Positions 29,127-39,156 of a stretch of DNA of 64,000 nucleotides are shown one piece after another. The notes beneath the pieces were generated by a model. That model saw only the letters and a list, made by a program, of their open reading frames with translations, was not told where the DNA came from and made no database searches. The translations under genes and the position numbers were made by a program. How positions within the stretch are numbered: position 1 is the first letter of the stretch; each line of letters opens with the position of its first letter. Source of the DNA: Micromonospora_G sp044458865 (lineage in GTDB: Bacteria > Actinomycetota > Actinomycetes > Mycobacteriales > Micromonosporaceae); contig NZ_JBITIH010000010.1 of assembly GCF_044458865.1 (NCBI RefSeq), forward strand, positions 124,001-188,000, read 5' to 3'.

Positions 29127-29187
29127 CCGGTCGGCGGGAACGGTCCGGACACCGGGTGAGGGCCGCGATGTCTTAGGGTCGGCAGTC

Positions 29188-30321
29188 GTGGATCACGATT
29201 TTTCGATCATCGAGCTGACCGAGGACGACGTACCCGCGGTAGTGACCCTCTGCGGTGAGGCACTGGACCTGCCGGACGACGCGGCGGAGGCTGCGGTGAT
29301 CGTCGCCCGGCTGCGCGACACCACCACCCTCCCGGGTGCGACAACCCGGCGCCGTACGGTCGGTTTTGTCGCCGTCGTGGGTCCCACCACCGTCGGTGTG
29401 GTGCTCGGCTCGATCGCCCACCGTGACCCGTCGCTCGGCCACGTGGACCTGATCGCGGTGCATCCGACCCACCGCCGCCAGGGGATCGGGCGGGCGCTGC
29501 TGGCTCGGATCGAGGGTGCGCTCTCCGGGCTCGGCGCCGGTGAGGTGCTGCTCGCGGGCAATCCCCCGCACTACGCCTGGCCTGGCATCGACGTGCGTTA
29601 CACCCCGGCGGTCTGCGCCGCGATGGCGCTTGGCTACGAGCAGGAGAACATCGCCTGGAACATGACGGCGGACCTGTCGTACGACGCGTCGCCCGCGTTG
29701 CGCAGCACCTCGGCGGCCGAGCGGCGCCTCGCCGACAAGGGCATCACGGTACGTCGGGCGGAGCCTGACGATGCCGCCATGCTGGTGGAGTTCGCCCGGG
29801 AGACGTTCGGCGTGGCCTGGGGTGGCGAGGTGGCCGACTCGATCGGCAGGGGCGGTGCCGGCTGCCACATCGCGGTACGAGACCGCGTTCCGGCCACTGT
29901 CGACAGTGCTGCGATGACGTCGGGCGTCGCAGACACGACGGACGACGGGAACGGACCGGACCACGGGAACGGGCCGCACGACGGGAACGGACCGGACCAC
30001 GGGGGCCCGGCCGCCAACGGGGACGGCCCAGTATCCGGTGGTGAGTCCACCTCCCCGGGCGCCGGCACGTCGGCGGTAGAGGTGCTCGGGTTCGCCGCGT
30101 ACGGCTCGTCCCGGCCGAGCTGGTTCGGCCCGATGGGTACGGCGCCGGCAGCGCAGGGTCTGGGCATCGGCGGGGTGCTGTTGCGTCGTTGTCTGGCCGA
30201 TCAGCGTGCGGCTGGGCACGAGCGTGCCGAGATCGGTTGGGTTGGGCCAGTGCCGTTCTATGCCAGCAACTCGGGGGCCCGGATCGAGCGGGTCTTTTTC
30301 CTCTACCGCAAGCAGCTCTAA
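29188..30321 (+). CDS. Tandem GNAT acetyltransferase with low-complexity insert
   Basis: This 377-residue protein has an N-terminal GNAT domain with the acetyl-CoA loop HPTHRRQGIGRALL near residue 97. A second domain contains PAAQGLGIGGVLLRRCL near residue 325 and ends FYASNSGARIERVFFLYRK. Between strands of the second domain (about residues 245-290) lies an Asp/Gly/Asn/His-rich insert with repeated DGNGPDHGNGP-type units. The substrate is unknown. The GTG start at 29188 follows a weak ribosome site and lies 62 nt downstream of palindrome C. Confidence 0.82.
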   Translation: MDHDFSIIELTEDDVPAVVTLCGEALDLPDDAAEAAVIVARLRDTTTLPGATTRRRTVGFVAVVGPTTVGVVLGSIAHRDPSLGHVDLIAVHPTHRRQGIGRALLARIEGALSGLGAGEVLLAGNPPHYAWPGIDVRYTPAVCAAMALGYEQENIAWNMTADLSYDASPALRSTSAAERRLADKGITVRRAEPDDAAMLVEFARETFGVAWGGEVADSIGRGGAGCHIAVRDRVPATVDSAAMTSGVADTTDDGNGPDHGNGPHDGNGPDHGGPAANGDGPVSGGESTSPGAGTSAVEVLGFAAYGSSRPSWFGPMGTAPAAQGLGIGGVLLRRCLADQRAAGHERAEIGWVGPVPFYASNSGARIERVFFLYRKQL

Positions 30322-30423
30322 CGAAATGACCCGAAAGGGGCGAATAGGAGATATCCGTTTATAGTGCCGTTTCTCAGCACTGTCCCTCGCCTGCCTCCTA
30401 CCGTTTGGGCAAAGGAGGAAATC

Positions 30424-30672
30424 ATGGCGAAGGACGACGAACCGACTGACGATCTCCCTGCGAGCGCCTGGGCTCGGATGGCCGCAGAGATCCCTGCCGA
30501 AACGCCGGTACATCGCCTCGACTATGGCGACGCGGACCAGCGGGCCGAGATGGATGGACCGGGCGAGCTGTCGTCCGACGAACCACTGGAAATGGTCGAC
30601 GCCCCGATCCAGATCAAAAGGCCGTTCTCCCGCGCTGACAAGCAACGCAATCAGCGACGTCTGCCGACCTGA
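30424..30672 (+). CDS. Small conserved-looking hypothetical protein
   Basis: This 82-residue acidic protein with a basic C-terminus (FSRADKQRNQRR) has no recognised domain. It includes WARMAAEIP and LEMVDAPIQIKRPFS. The start is supported by a near-perfect AAAGGAGG 9 nt before the ATG. An AT-richer leader lies upstream (30322-30420). It converges with groEL across a shared hairpin. Confidence 0.7.
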   Translation: MAKDDEPTDDLPASAWARMAAEIPAETPVHRLDYGDADQRAEMDGPGELSSDEPLEMVDAPIQIKRPFSRADKQRNQRRLPT

Positions 30673-30703
30673 CGCGGACAACGAAGGGGGCAGACCGACG
30701 ACA

Positions 30704-30735
30704 AAGGGGCGGACCGCTCGCGCGGCCCGCCCCTT
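30704..30735. terminator. Bidirectional hairpin between the small gene and groEL
   Basis: AAGGGGCGGACCGC (30704-30717) pairs with GCGGCCCGCCCCTT (30722-30735) through 14 bp with one A-C mismatch and a TCGC loop. It is placed between two convergent stop codons. Confidence 0.8.
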
Positions 30736-30750
30736 CGGGAGTGTCTGGAC

Positions 30751-32373
<1,623 letters not shown>

Positions 32374-32624
32374 ACGGCGTTGTCCTCCTGGACACTCACG
32401 GCCGCCCGAGCCGGTTGTCCCGGATCGGCCGCCTGACTACGCACCTTCGGACGTCACCACTGCGCTGGCGCGCGGCATGATCCGACAGCGATCACACCGG
32501 ACCGACTCCCGCGCGCTAGGCGGCAGTGACGTCCGTCGGTCGGGCCGGACAGCCCGCGACGACCGGCCATCCGCCGCGCCCCCGCTTCCGGTTGCGCGAC
32601 CGTGGCCCTAACCGCCCCGACCTT

Positions 32625-32651
32625 CTGGCACTCACACCGCGCGAGTGCCAA
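32625..32651. promoter_or_regulatory. CIRCE operator 1 upstream of groEL
   Basis: CTGGCACTC, a 9-nt spacer, then GAGTGCCAA: the HrcA-binding inverted repeat, a close match to TTAGCACTC-N9-GAGTGCTAA. It lies nearer to groEL than operator 2. Confidence 0.88.
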
Positions 32652-32659
32652 TCACTTGT

Positions 32660-32686
32660 TTAGCACTCTCCCATGGCGAGTGCAAG
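32660..32686. promoter_or_regulatory. CIRCE operator 2 upstream of groEL
   Basis: TTAGCACTC, a 9-nt spacer, then GAGTGCAAG: the left arm is a perfect CIRCE half-site. It lies 8 nt from operator 1. Confidence 0.9.
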
Positions 32687-32689
32687 CGA

Positions 32690-33143
32690 GTGGGCCACAG
32701 CAGCCAAGGCCGAAAATGTCCAGGCGGGACGCCGACAGCAGCATCGACCAGGGAGATCTTCATGGGAGGCCGGCTCAGGCGCCCTCACCCCGGGCGGGCC
32801 GTACGGACACACCGCCGCGAACACCTCGGGAGAGCGACGCAGGGGTGAACGCCGAGGAGATCCGAAAGGAAGAACTCGCACAGGAAGCCTAGAAAAGCCC
32901 AAACAGGGCGGACCCGGACAACACGCGGGCCGAACGTACGAGGAACAGGTGCCGCCCGCGACACCGACTGACAGGGCTCGGCGCCCATCCGACTCCCGGG
33001 CACACACAAACCCGAAACGTCCCGTTCGAACGGGGCAATGACAGGGACGCCGCACTCCCGGGAAGCCGACGCCCTGTCGAATGAATCCGGCTGTCGCTAC
33101 CGGTTGTATTCGATCAGCCAGACGACTGGTCTCGGACCGACGC
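32690..33143. other. Gene-poor stretch between the groEL operators and cspA
   Basis: I see no convincing gene in these 454 nt. A plus-strand open frame at 32673-33041 is Arg/Gly/Pro-rich, starts inside a CIRCE arm and has no recognisable domain. A weak hairpin at 33078-33112 (CGAAT/ATTCG and CCGG/CCGG pairings) may end cspA transcription. The region probably also holds part of the groEL promoter. Confidence 0.5.
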
Positions 33144-33347
33144 TCAGGCGAGGAGGCGCACCTTCTCGGCCTGCGGACCCTTCTGGCCCTGGGCGATTTC
33201 GAACTCCACCCGCTGCCCGTCGTCGAGCGCCTTGTAGCCATCCATCTCGATCGCGGAGAAATGGACGAATACGTCCTGTCCGCCATCGACCGCAATGAAG
33301 CCGTAGCCCTTTTCGCTGTTGAACCACTTGACGGTGCCCTGTGCCAC
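33144..33347 (-). CDS. Cold shock protein, CspA family
   Basis: This 67-residue single cold-shock domain has RNP1 KGYGFIAV and RNP2 DVFVHFSAI, the nucleic-acid-binding motifs, and starts with the standard AQGTVKWFNSEKGYGF. It is an RNA chaperone-like protein. The GTG at 33347 with GAGGAAG upstream gives the normal family start; a longer reading to 33383 would add 12 atypical residues. It is transcribed alone. Confidence 0.95.
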   Translation of the reverse strand: MAQGTVKWFNSEKGYGFIAVDGGQDVFVHFSAIEMDGYKALDDGQRVEFEIAQGQKGPQAEKVRLLA

Positions 33348-33660
33348 GGTGCACTTCCTCACTTCGATCGTGCTGGGTCGCAACCCCCGTGCCGACGTAC
33401 GCCGGCCGGGGCGGCCAACTCGCCGAACCCATATCGGTCCACCGAATCAGCCGCCGAAATCGCACGCTACACGAGGTCCGACGCCGGTGCACTACCCCAA
33501 AAGGGACAGCAGGGACCGCTCACGCCCCACTCCGGCGATTAACTCCGCATCGTCGGTCGTCTTTACGTCGCACAATTGATCATGTATCCGTAGATGGGTA
33601 CGCGTCGGCTGATCGCCGATCCGGTTGCCGGCTCGCGGCCCGACGGGGTAGGCATGCCTG

Positions 33661-34326
33661 ATGACCAGCCTGCCGGCATTCGCCGCGAGCGCACCACCCG
33701 ACGCGACCACCACCATGGCAAGCCCCCCTCCGGCTGGCCCTGGCTCCGACAGCAGCAGCCCCGGAGCGGGCAGCCACGACTCCGACGTCGAACGTGCCGA
33801 TCAACCACGAATCCGGCGAATCGAGGCGGCCGATGCCGCACGGATGCGGGCACTACGGCTGGAGATGCTCGCTGACGCGCCACTGGCCTTCCTCGAAACG
33901 GTCGCCGAAGCGGCGGCTCGCCCACACGCCGAATACGCCTACCGAATCCGACAGAACGCCTCGCGCAGCGACGTCGTCGCCTTCGTCGCCGAACTGCCGG
34001 CCGCCCGGAAACTCGCACGCACCGCCGGGCGATTCGTCGGGCACGTCGGCGGGCACGCTCTCCCCAACGAACCGGGGCTCACCGTCATCTTCGCCGTCTA
34101 CGTCACCCCGGCTCGACGCGGCACCGGCCTGCTCGCGGACCTGATCGAGCAGGTGGCGGTCTGGTCCAGGGCCGCCGGACGGCCGGAACTGATGCTGGAG
34201 GTGGTGGTCGGCAACGACCGCGCGCTCCGGGCCTACCAGCGCCTCGGCTTCGTCGACACCGGCGTACGGGTTCCGCATCCCCGCGTACCCGCCCTGACCG
34301 AGCTGCAGATGCGCCGCCGCGCTTGA
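33661..34326 (+). CDS. GNAT family N-acetyltransferase
   Basis: This 221-residue protein has about 45 Ser/Pro/Ala-rich N-terminal residues and then one GNAT domain (about 50-220). The acetyl-CoA loop TPARRGTGLLADLIEQV is near residue 150, and the terminal motif is GNDRALRAYQRLGF. The substrate is not predictable. An internal ATG at 33715 could be the true start, removing part of the disordered leader. Confidence 0.8.
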   Translation: MTSLPAFAASAPPDATTTMASPPPAGPGSDSSSPGAGSHDSDVERADQPRIRRIEAADAARMRALRLEMLADAPLAFLETVAEAAARPHAEYAYRIRQNASRSDVVAFVAELPAARKLARTAGRFVGHVGGHALPNEPGLTVIFAVYVTPARRGTGLLADLIEQVAVWSRAAGRPELMLEVVVGNDRALRAYQRLGFVDTGVRVPHPRVPALTELQMRRRA

Positions 34327-34357
34327 GCGTCACCGCCGGTTCCCCACACCAGCGGTG

Positions 34358-34409
34358 TTAGGAAGGGCCCCTTCCTATACAAAAAGCGATAACAAGGGGC
34401 CCTTCCTTA
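34358..34409. repeat. GGGCCC palindromic element, copy D
   Basis: This 52-nt copy of element C lies in inverted orientation, with loop ATACAAAAAGCGAT. It sits between the convergent GNAT and paaN genes, ending 4 nt before the paaN stop codon, and may act as their common terminator. Confidence 0.9.
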
Positions 34410-34413
34410 CACC

Positions 34414-36087
34414 TCAGATGTGGCGGCGGGACTGGACGACGCGGAACCGGTTGGCGACGTACGCGCCGTCGGTCAGTGCGGCATTCGCCGCCGCGTTGGC
34501 GCCACTGGCGTGGAAGTCGGAGAAGGCCGCCGACTGGTTGACGAAAACGCCACCGGTGAGGTTGCAGGAGAGGTGCACTCCGGCGTCGAGCGCCGCCGCC
34601 TCGGCCGCGTCGAGCACCTTGCCGTCGGTGGCGTAGACCGCCGCGGTCAGGGCGCCCTGCGCTCCCACGGTCTTCCGCAGGATCTCCAGGCTGTGCGCGG
34701 TCGAGTCCGTGGAGATCGCGAACGAAATCGGCCCGAACCACTCCCGGCCGTACGTCTGTGCGTCGTCCGCCCCGAGCCGGACGATGGCCGGGGTGCGGAC
34801 CACCGCGTCCGGGTAGGTCGGGTGCGTGACCGTGCGCGACGCGAGCACCACCTCGCCGACGCCGGCCACCTCGTCCAGCCGGCCGAGCACGCCGTCGTTG
34901 ACGATCGCACCGGTCAGCTCGACGGCCCGTGCCGGGTCGCCGGTGAGTTTGCCGACCACTGCGGCGATTGCGGCGGTGACCTCGTCGAAGGTCTTGTGCC
35001 CCTGGTCGGTGTCGATGCCGTCGGCCGGGACGAGGATGTTCTGCGGCGTCGTGCACATCTGTCCGCTGTAGAGGGTCAGCGAGAAACCGATGTTGCGGCA
35101 CATGCCGGCGAAGTCGTCGGTCGAGTCGATCACGATGGTGTTGACGCCGGCCTTCTCGGTGTAGACCGAGGCCTGCCGGGCGTTGTTCTCCAGCCAGTCG
35201 CCGTACTCGGTGGAGCCGGTGAAGTCGATGATCCGGACCTCGGGGCGGAGTGCCAGCGTGGTGGCGAGCTTCTCGCCCGGTTCCTCGGCGGCGAGCAGCA
35301 CCAGGTTGGGGTCGAACCCGGCCTCGGCGAGCACCTCGCGGGCGTACCGGACGGTGATCGCCAGCGGCAGCACGGCGCCGGGGTGTGGCTTGATCACCAC
35401 CGGGTTGCCGGTGACCAGCGAGGCGAACAGACCGGGGTACGAGTTCCAGGTCGGGAAGGTGTTGCAGCCGATCACCAGCGCCACACCCCGGGGCACCACG
35501 TGGAACGTCTTGACCATCCGCAGCGGGTCGCCCTTGCCGGCCGGCTTCTCCCATTCGGCGCTGCCCGGGTGCCGGGTCATCTCGGCGTAGGCGTACGCGA
35601 TCGACTCCAGTGCCCGGTCGAGGGCGTGCGCCCCGCCGGCCTGGAACGCCATCACGAATGCCTGCCCGCTGGTCGCGTGTACCGCGTTGGCCAGCTCGAA
35701 GATGTGCCGGTGCAGCCGGGCCAGGATTTCCAGGCAGACACCGGCCCGGGACTGCGGTCCGGCGTCACGCCAGCTCGGCAGCGCGGCGGAGGCGGCGGCG
35801 ATCATCGCGTCGAGGTCGCCGTGCGGGTAGCGCACGGCGAGGTCGAACCCGAACGGGCTGGCCTCGGTCGCGACCCGTCCCTGGGTGCCGGGCTGGTCGA
35901 GCGGAAAGTCGGCGTCCAGGTAGGAGCGGTAGGCCGCCTCCCCTTCGGCGGCGGCGGTCTCGCCGTACACCCGGGGGCTGGGCGATTCGGGGAAGGCCGA
36001 CCAGTAGGCACGCTCGGTGATCGCGGTCAGCGCCCGGGCGAGGGTGTCGGCGTGCGTGGCGTAGAGGGGATGCGGGGTCTCCGTCAT
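34414..36087 (-). CDS. paaN: PaaN-type aldehyde dehydrogenase (phenylacetate pathway)
   Basis: This 557-residue protein has a PaaN-like N-terminal extension (ALTAITERAYWSAFPESPSP) and an aldehyde dehydrogenase fold. NAD-site segments are VVPRGVALVIGCNTFPTWNS and FTGSTEYGDWL, and the catalytic Cys is in YSGQMCTTPQNI. In the phenylacetyl-CoA pathway this activity oxidises the aldehyde formed on opening of the oxepin-CoA ring. No other paa gene is nearby. It is followed by palindrome D and preceded by a strong hairpin. Confidence 0.9.
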   Translation of the reverse strand: MTETPHPLYATHADTLARALTAITERAYWSAFPESPSPRVYGETAAAEGEAAYRSYLDADFPLDQPGTQGRVATEASPFGFDLAVRYPHGDLDAMIAAASAALPSWRDAGPQSRAGVCLEILARLHRHIFELANAVHATSGQAFVMAFQAGGAHALDRALESIAYAYAEMTRHPGSAEWEKPAGKGDPLRMVKTFHVVPRGVALVIGCNTFPTWNSYPGLFASLVTGNPVVIKPHPGAVLPLAITVRYAREVLAEAGFDPNLVLLAAEEPGEKLATTLALRPEVRIIDFTGSTEYGDWLENNARQASVYTEKAGVNTIVIDSTDDFAGMCRNIGFSLTLYSGQMCTTPQNILVPADGIDTDQGHKTFDEVTAAIAAVVGKLTGDPARAVELTGAIVNDGVLGRLDEVAGVGEVVLASRTVTHPTYPDAVVRTPAIVRLGADDAQTYGREWFGPISFAISTDSTAHSLEILRKTVGAQGALTAAVYATDGKVLDAAEAAALDAGVHLSCNLTGGVFVNQSAAFSDFHASGANAAANAALTDGAYVANRFRVVQSRRHI

Positions 36088-36113
36088 CCCGTCATCATGC
36101 CCCAGCTCACCTC

Positions 36114-36147
36114 CGTCCTCCCTCCCCTGGGCGGGGGAGGGAGGACG
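36114..36147. terminator. Strong hairpin downstream of the tandem GNAT gene
   Basis: CGTCCTCCCTCCCC (36114-36127) pairs perfectly with GGGGAGGGAGGACG (36134-36147), loop TGGGCG. It lies 8 nt past the stop of the minus-strand GNAT gene and before paaN, so it insulates the two. Confidence 0.85.
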
Positions 36148-36154
36148 CGGCGGG

Positions 36155-37195
36155 TCAGAGGGTCAGTTGCCAGTTGTTCCAGGAGTCGGCGGGGCGGAAG
36201 CCGATGGCCTCGTTGATAGAGATCATGTGGTCGTTGACCCCCGCGTTCCAGGTGTCGATGACCCGCAACTCGGGTTCGTGGGACAGGGTCCACCGCAAAT
36301 TTTCGATCTTGGCGATGGTGCCGAGCCGGTGGCCACGGTGGTTCGGGTCGACGATGGTGATCTGTTGGAAGGCGTGCCAGGGCGGGGTCGCGCCGACGTC
36401 GATCATGGTCCAGGCGACGAGCCGACCGGTCCCGTCGTGGCGCAACGCGCTGCTGTAGAGACGCCGACCTCGTACGGCGAGCCCCGCGTCGACCGCCAGG
36501 ATCCGCTCCCGGTCCGGTTTCGGCGCCTCCCACTCCAGGTCACCGAGGGGGGCGTCCTGGAGCAGCCGACCGTCGAGATACGCGATGTCGTCGAGGTACT
36601 CGTCGGGCGCGCTGCCGATCCAGCGGACCAGGGAGTAGCCGTCGGCCCGCTGCCAGGCGGCGGCGAGCAGTTCGTCGAGGTGCGGCTGGTCGAGAGTGGT
36701 GAGGTCAAGCCGCCGTCTGATGTCGACCAGCGCGTTCTTCGCGCCGATCGAGGCCGCGAACGCGGCGGCAGGGTCCTCCCGGGGCGCCTGGCCGGGCAGT
36801 ACGTCGACCGAGACGGTATTGAGCCGCTTGCGCCCCAACTCGCGCAGCGTACGCAGGCTGTAATCGAAGAGTGCCCGGCCGACGCCACGACGCCGGTACT
36901 CGGGCAGCACCTCGATGTCGATCGAGGCGTTCTCGGTGTTCTCCAGCTGGGGGAGTTCGATGCAGAGGTAGCCGACCGGTCGCCCGTCGAGATGGGCCAG
37001 CACATACCGGTCCTCCTCGCCGGGCATGGGATGGCGGAGCTGGCCGAGGAAGCGTTGGTGACAGAGCGGCGGGAAGTCGGGCAGGTCGGCCGCGATGACC
37101 GCGGACCGGATCGCGTACGCCTGCTCGACCGCGAGATCGTCAGCGACATCGAGTGGGGTGACGGCGATGCCTACGGGGGTGGCGGCGGTGTCCAT
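36155..37195 (-). CDS. Tandem GNAT acetyltransferase
   Basis: This 346-residue protein has two GNAT-like halves. The first carries LPEYRRRGVGRALFDYSL near residue 97 (acetyl-CoA loop). The second carries VDPNHRGHRLGTIAKIENL near residue 285 and ends with NAGVNDHMISINEAIGFRP, a common terminus in this actinobacterial group. The substrate is unknown. A candidate promoter lies about 150 nt upstream. Confidence 0.85.
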   Translation of the reverse strand: MDTAATPVGIAVTPLDVADDLAVEQAYAIRSAVIAADLPDFPPLCHQRFLGQLRHPMPGEEDRYVLAHLDGRPVGYLCIELPQLENTENASIDIEVLPEYRRRGVGRALFDYSLRTLRELGRKRLNTVSVDVLPGQAPREDPAAAFAASIGAKNALVDIRRRLDLTTLDQPHLDELLAAAWQRADGYSLVRWIGSAPDEYLDDIAYLDGRLLQDAPLGDLEWEAPKPDRERILAVDAGLAVRGRRLYSSALRHDGTGRLVAWTMIDVGATPPWHAFQQITIVDPNHRGHRLGTIAKIENLRWTLSHEPELRVIDTWNAGVNDHMISINEAIGFRPADSWNNWQLTL

Positions 37196-37349
37196 GGCTC
37201 CGAGGGTGCCCGGCTCGTACGAGGAACGCGAGCGAATTAGTTTCGCTCAGCTCCGCCGACCTTGGTCGGGAGGACGCTCGCACAACGCCTCCGGCGTCGG
37301 GTCGTAAGAGCTTGAAAAGTCTACGGCGATGCGTCCTCCCGCACGGAGC

Positions 37350-37378
37350 ATTTTGCGTCGCCCGATTCGCGACGTCAA
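37350..37378 (-). promoter_or_regulatory. Candidate sigma-70 promoter for the tandem GNAT gene
   Basis: On the minus strand, TTGACG (37378-37373) is separated by 17 nt from CAAAAT (37355-37350). It lies in an AT-richer part of the 344-nt gap 37196-37539, which otherwise holds only the thrC terminator. Confidence 0.4.
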
Positions 37379-37472
37379 GCCCTCGTCGGGGTCTTTTGCT
37401 AACGGGTGGCAAATCGGCAGCTACCCACCGCATCGGACAGATCCACCGATCGGCCTACTTGTCCCGGTCCGA

Positions 37473-37516
37473 ACGACTGACGGCGCGCTCCGGCGAGGCG
37501 GGCGGCCGTCAGTCGT
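37473..37516 (-). terminator. Hairpin downstream of thrC
   Basis: ACGACTGACGGC (37473-37484) pairs perfectly with GCCGTCAGTCGT (37505-37516) around a 20-nt GC-rich loop, 23 nt after the thrC stop on the minus strand. Confidence 0.78.
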
Positions 37517-37539
37517 CGAGACCAGACGAGTGGGCCACC

Positions 37540-38838
37540 TCAGCCCAGCAGGCCCGCCTCACGGGCGGCCTTCAGCGAAGGCTTCACCCGGTACGTCGGG
37601 CCGACCAGCGACGCCACCGCGTCGATGGTCTTCAACCCCTCGCCGGTGTTGTAGACAACCGTCTCGGCGGTCGGGTCGAGCAGGCCGCTCGCCACCAGCT
37701 TGCGGAGGCAGGCAACGGTCACGCCACCCGCCGTCTCGGCGAACACCCCGGTCGTACGCGCCAGCAGCCGGATCGCGTCGCGGATCTCGTCGTCGTCGGC
37801 GTACTCCATCCAGCCGCCGGTACGCCGCACCGCCTCCAGCGCGTACAGACCGGCGGCCGGGTCGCCGATGTTGAGCGACTTGGCGATTCCGGTCGGCTTC
37901 ACCGGAACAATGGTGTCGGTGTCGTTGTGCAGGGCGGTCGCGATCGGGTTGCAACCGGCCGACTGTGCGCCGAAGACCTTCCAGCCGTTCGCGGGCGCCT
38001 CGACCAGGCCGATCTCGACCAGTTCGCTGAATGCCTTGTCGACCTTGGTGAGCAGCTCACCGCTGGCCATCGGGATGACCACCTGTTCGGGAATGCGCCA
38101 GCCAAGCTGTTCGGCGACCTCGTACCCCAGGGTCTTGGACCCTTCGGCGTAGTACGGCCGGACGTTCACGTTGACGAACGCGGTGTCCTCGAACTCGTCG
38201 GTCTCGACCAGTTCGCCGCAGAGCCGGTTCACGTCGTCGTACGAGCCGTCGATCGCGACCAGGTCACCGCCGTACACCGCGGTCGTGATGACCTTGCCCT
38301 GTTCCAGGTCGGCGGGGATGAAGACGATCGACGGCACCCCGGCGCGGGCCGCGTGCGCGGCAACCGAGTTGGCCAGGTTGCCGGTGGAGGCGCAGGCGAA
38401 GCGGCTGAAACCGAGGCCCCGGGCGGCGGTGAGCGCGACCGACACCACCCGGTCCTTGAACGAGTGGGTGGGGTTGGCGCTGTCGTCCTTGATCCAGAGC
38501 GGCGCGGTGATGCCCAACTCGGCGGCGAGGTGCGGGGCAGCCACCAGCGGCGTCAGGCCGGGGTCGAGGGTGACCCGGGTGGTCGGGTCCTGGCCGGCGG
38601 GGAGCAGGGCGGCATACCGCCAGATGTTCTGTGGGCCCGCCTCGATGTCGGCCCGGGTGACCTTGGACAGGGCGTCCTGGTCGTAGGCGACCTCAAGCGG
38701 GCCGAAACACTCGTAACACGCATGCTGGGCGATCAGCGGGTACTGCGCGCCGCAGCCCCGGCAGACCAGCGCACGCGCCGGGTTGGCCGGGGTTTCGCCG
38801 CTGGTGGAAGTCTGGGTTTCGCCGAGGGTCGCAGTCAC
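37540..38838 (-). CDS. thrC: Threonine synthase
   Basis: This 432-residue PLP enzyme of fold type II converts O-phosphohomoserine to threonine. The N-terminus has a zinc-ribbon-like CRGCG ... CYECFGPLEV. The PLP lysine is in NPTHSFKDRV, and the glycine loop follows in CASTGNLANSVAAHAA. The GTG at 38838 is chosen because AGAGGAC precedes it by 9 nt and 12 upstream codons would run into the riboswitch. It is regulated by an adjacent SAM-I riboswitch, so threonine formation responds to the methionine branch product. Confidence 0.93.
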   Translation of the reverse strand: MTATLGETQTSTSGETPANPARALVCRGCGAQYPLIAQHACYECFGPLEVAYDQDALSKVTRADIEAGPQNIWRYAALLPAGQDPTTRVTLDPGLTPLVAAPHLAAELGITAPLWIKDDSANPTHSFKDRVVSVALTAARGLGFSRFACASTGNLANSVAAHAARAGVPSIVFIPADLEQGKVITTAVYGGDLVAIDGSYDDVNRLCGELVETDEFEDTAFVNVNVRPYYAEGSKTLGYEVAEQLGWRIPEQVVIPMASGELLTKVDKAFSELVEIGLVEAPANGWKVFGAQSAGCNPIATALHNDTDTIVPVKPTGIAKSLNIGDPAAGLYALEAVRRTGGWMEYADDDEIRDAIRLLARTTGVFAETAGGVTVACLRKLVASGLLDPTAETVVYNTGEGLKTIDAVASLVGPTYRVKPSLKAAREAGLLG

Positions 38839-38851
38839 GCGATGCCGTCCT

Positions 38852-38981
38852 CTCATCTTTCCCCTACACCGCACGGTGCGGCGGGGACGGACTTGGCACC
38901 TGCCTCGCCAGGCTCGTCATCGAGCCGGCGGGTGGTTGCCGGGGCTTCATCGGGCCGTATCCCTCTGCCCCTCTGGATGAG
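38852..38981 (-). promoter_or_regulatory. SAM-I (S-box) riboswitch in the thrC leader
   Basis: On the minus strand, P1 pairs CTCATC (38981-38976) with GATGAG (38857-38852). Conserved S-box blocks are CAGAGGG, GATGAAGCCCCGGCAACC (around 38951-38934), GGTGCCAAGTCC (38900-38889) and GGGGAAAGATGAG (38864-38852). The 3' strand of P1 overlaps the start of the Shine-Dalgarno AGAGGA (38853-38848). No terminator hairpin lies between it and the GTG, so SAM binding most likely blocks ribosome access. Confidence 0.95.
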
Positions 38982-39156
38982 GTATTCAGTTGTGTTCCCG
39001 ATCCTACGGGTGAACCCGCCTCCGGCCCAGCAGGCCGCCGCCCGTGTGACCCACACCCCACGCGCTCCGTGCCGTGCGGTGTGCACGGCACGGAAAGGCC
39101 CATCGGGTACGCGAGCAGGAGTCGCACTTACACCGACGTTGTCCGAACGAGGACGA

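Noticed and set aside
32673..33041. Possible 122-residue protein between groEL and cspA
   Set aside because: Its start lies within a CIRCE half-site, there is no ribosome site, and the composition is low-complexity Arg/Gly/Pro/Thr.
36155..37195. The several GNAT genes as one acetylation cluster
   Set aside because: The GNAT proteins at 29, 33, 36 and 54 kb have different architectures, separate promoters and unrelated neighbours. They are simply a frequent family in such genomes.
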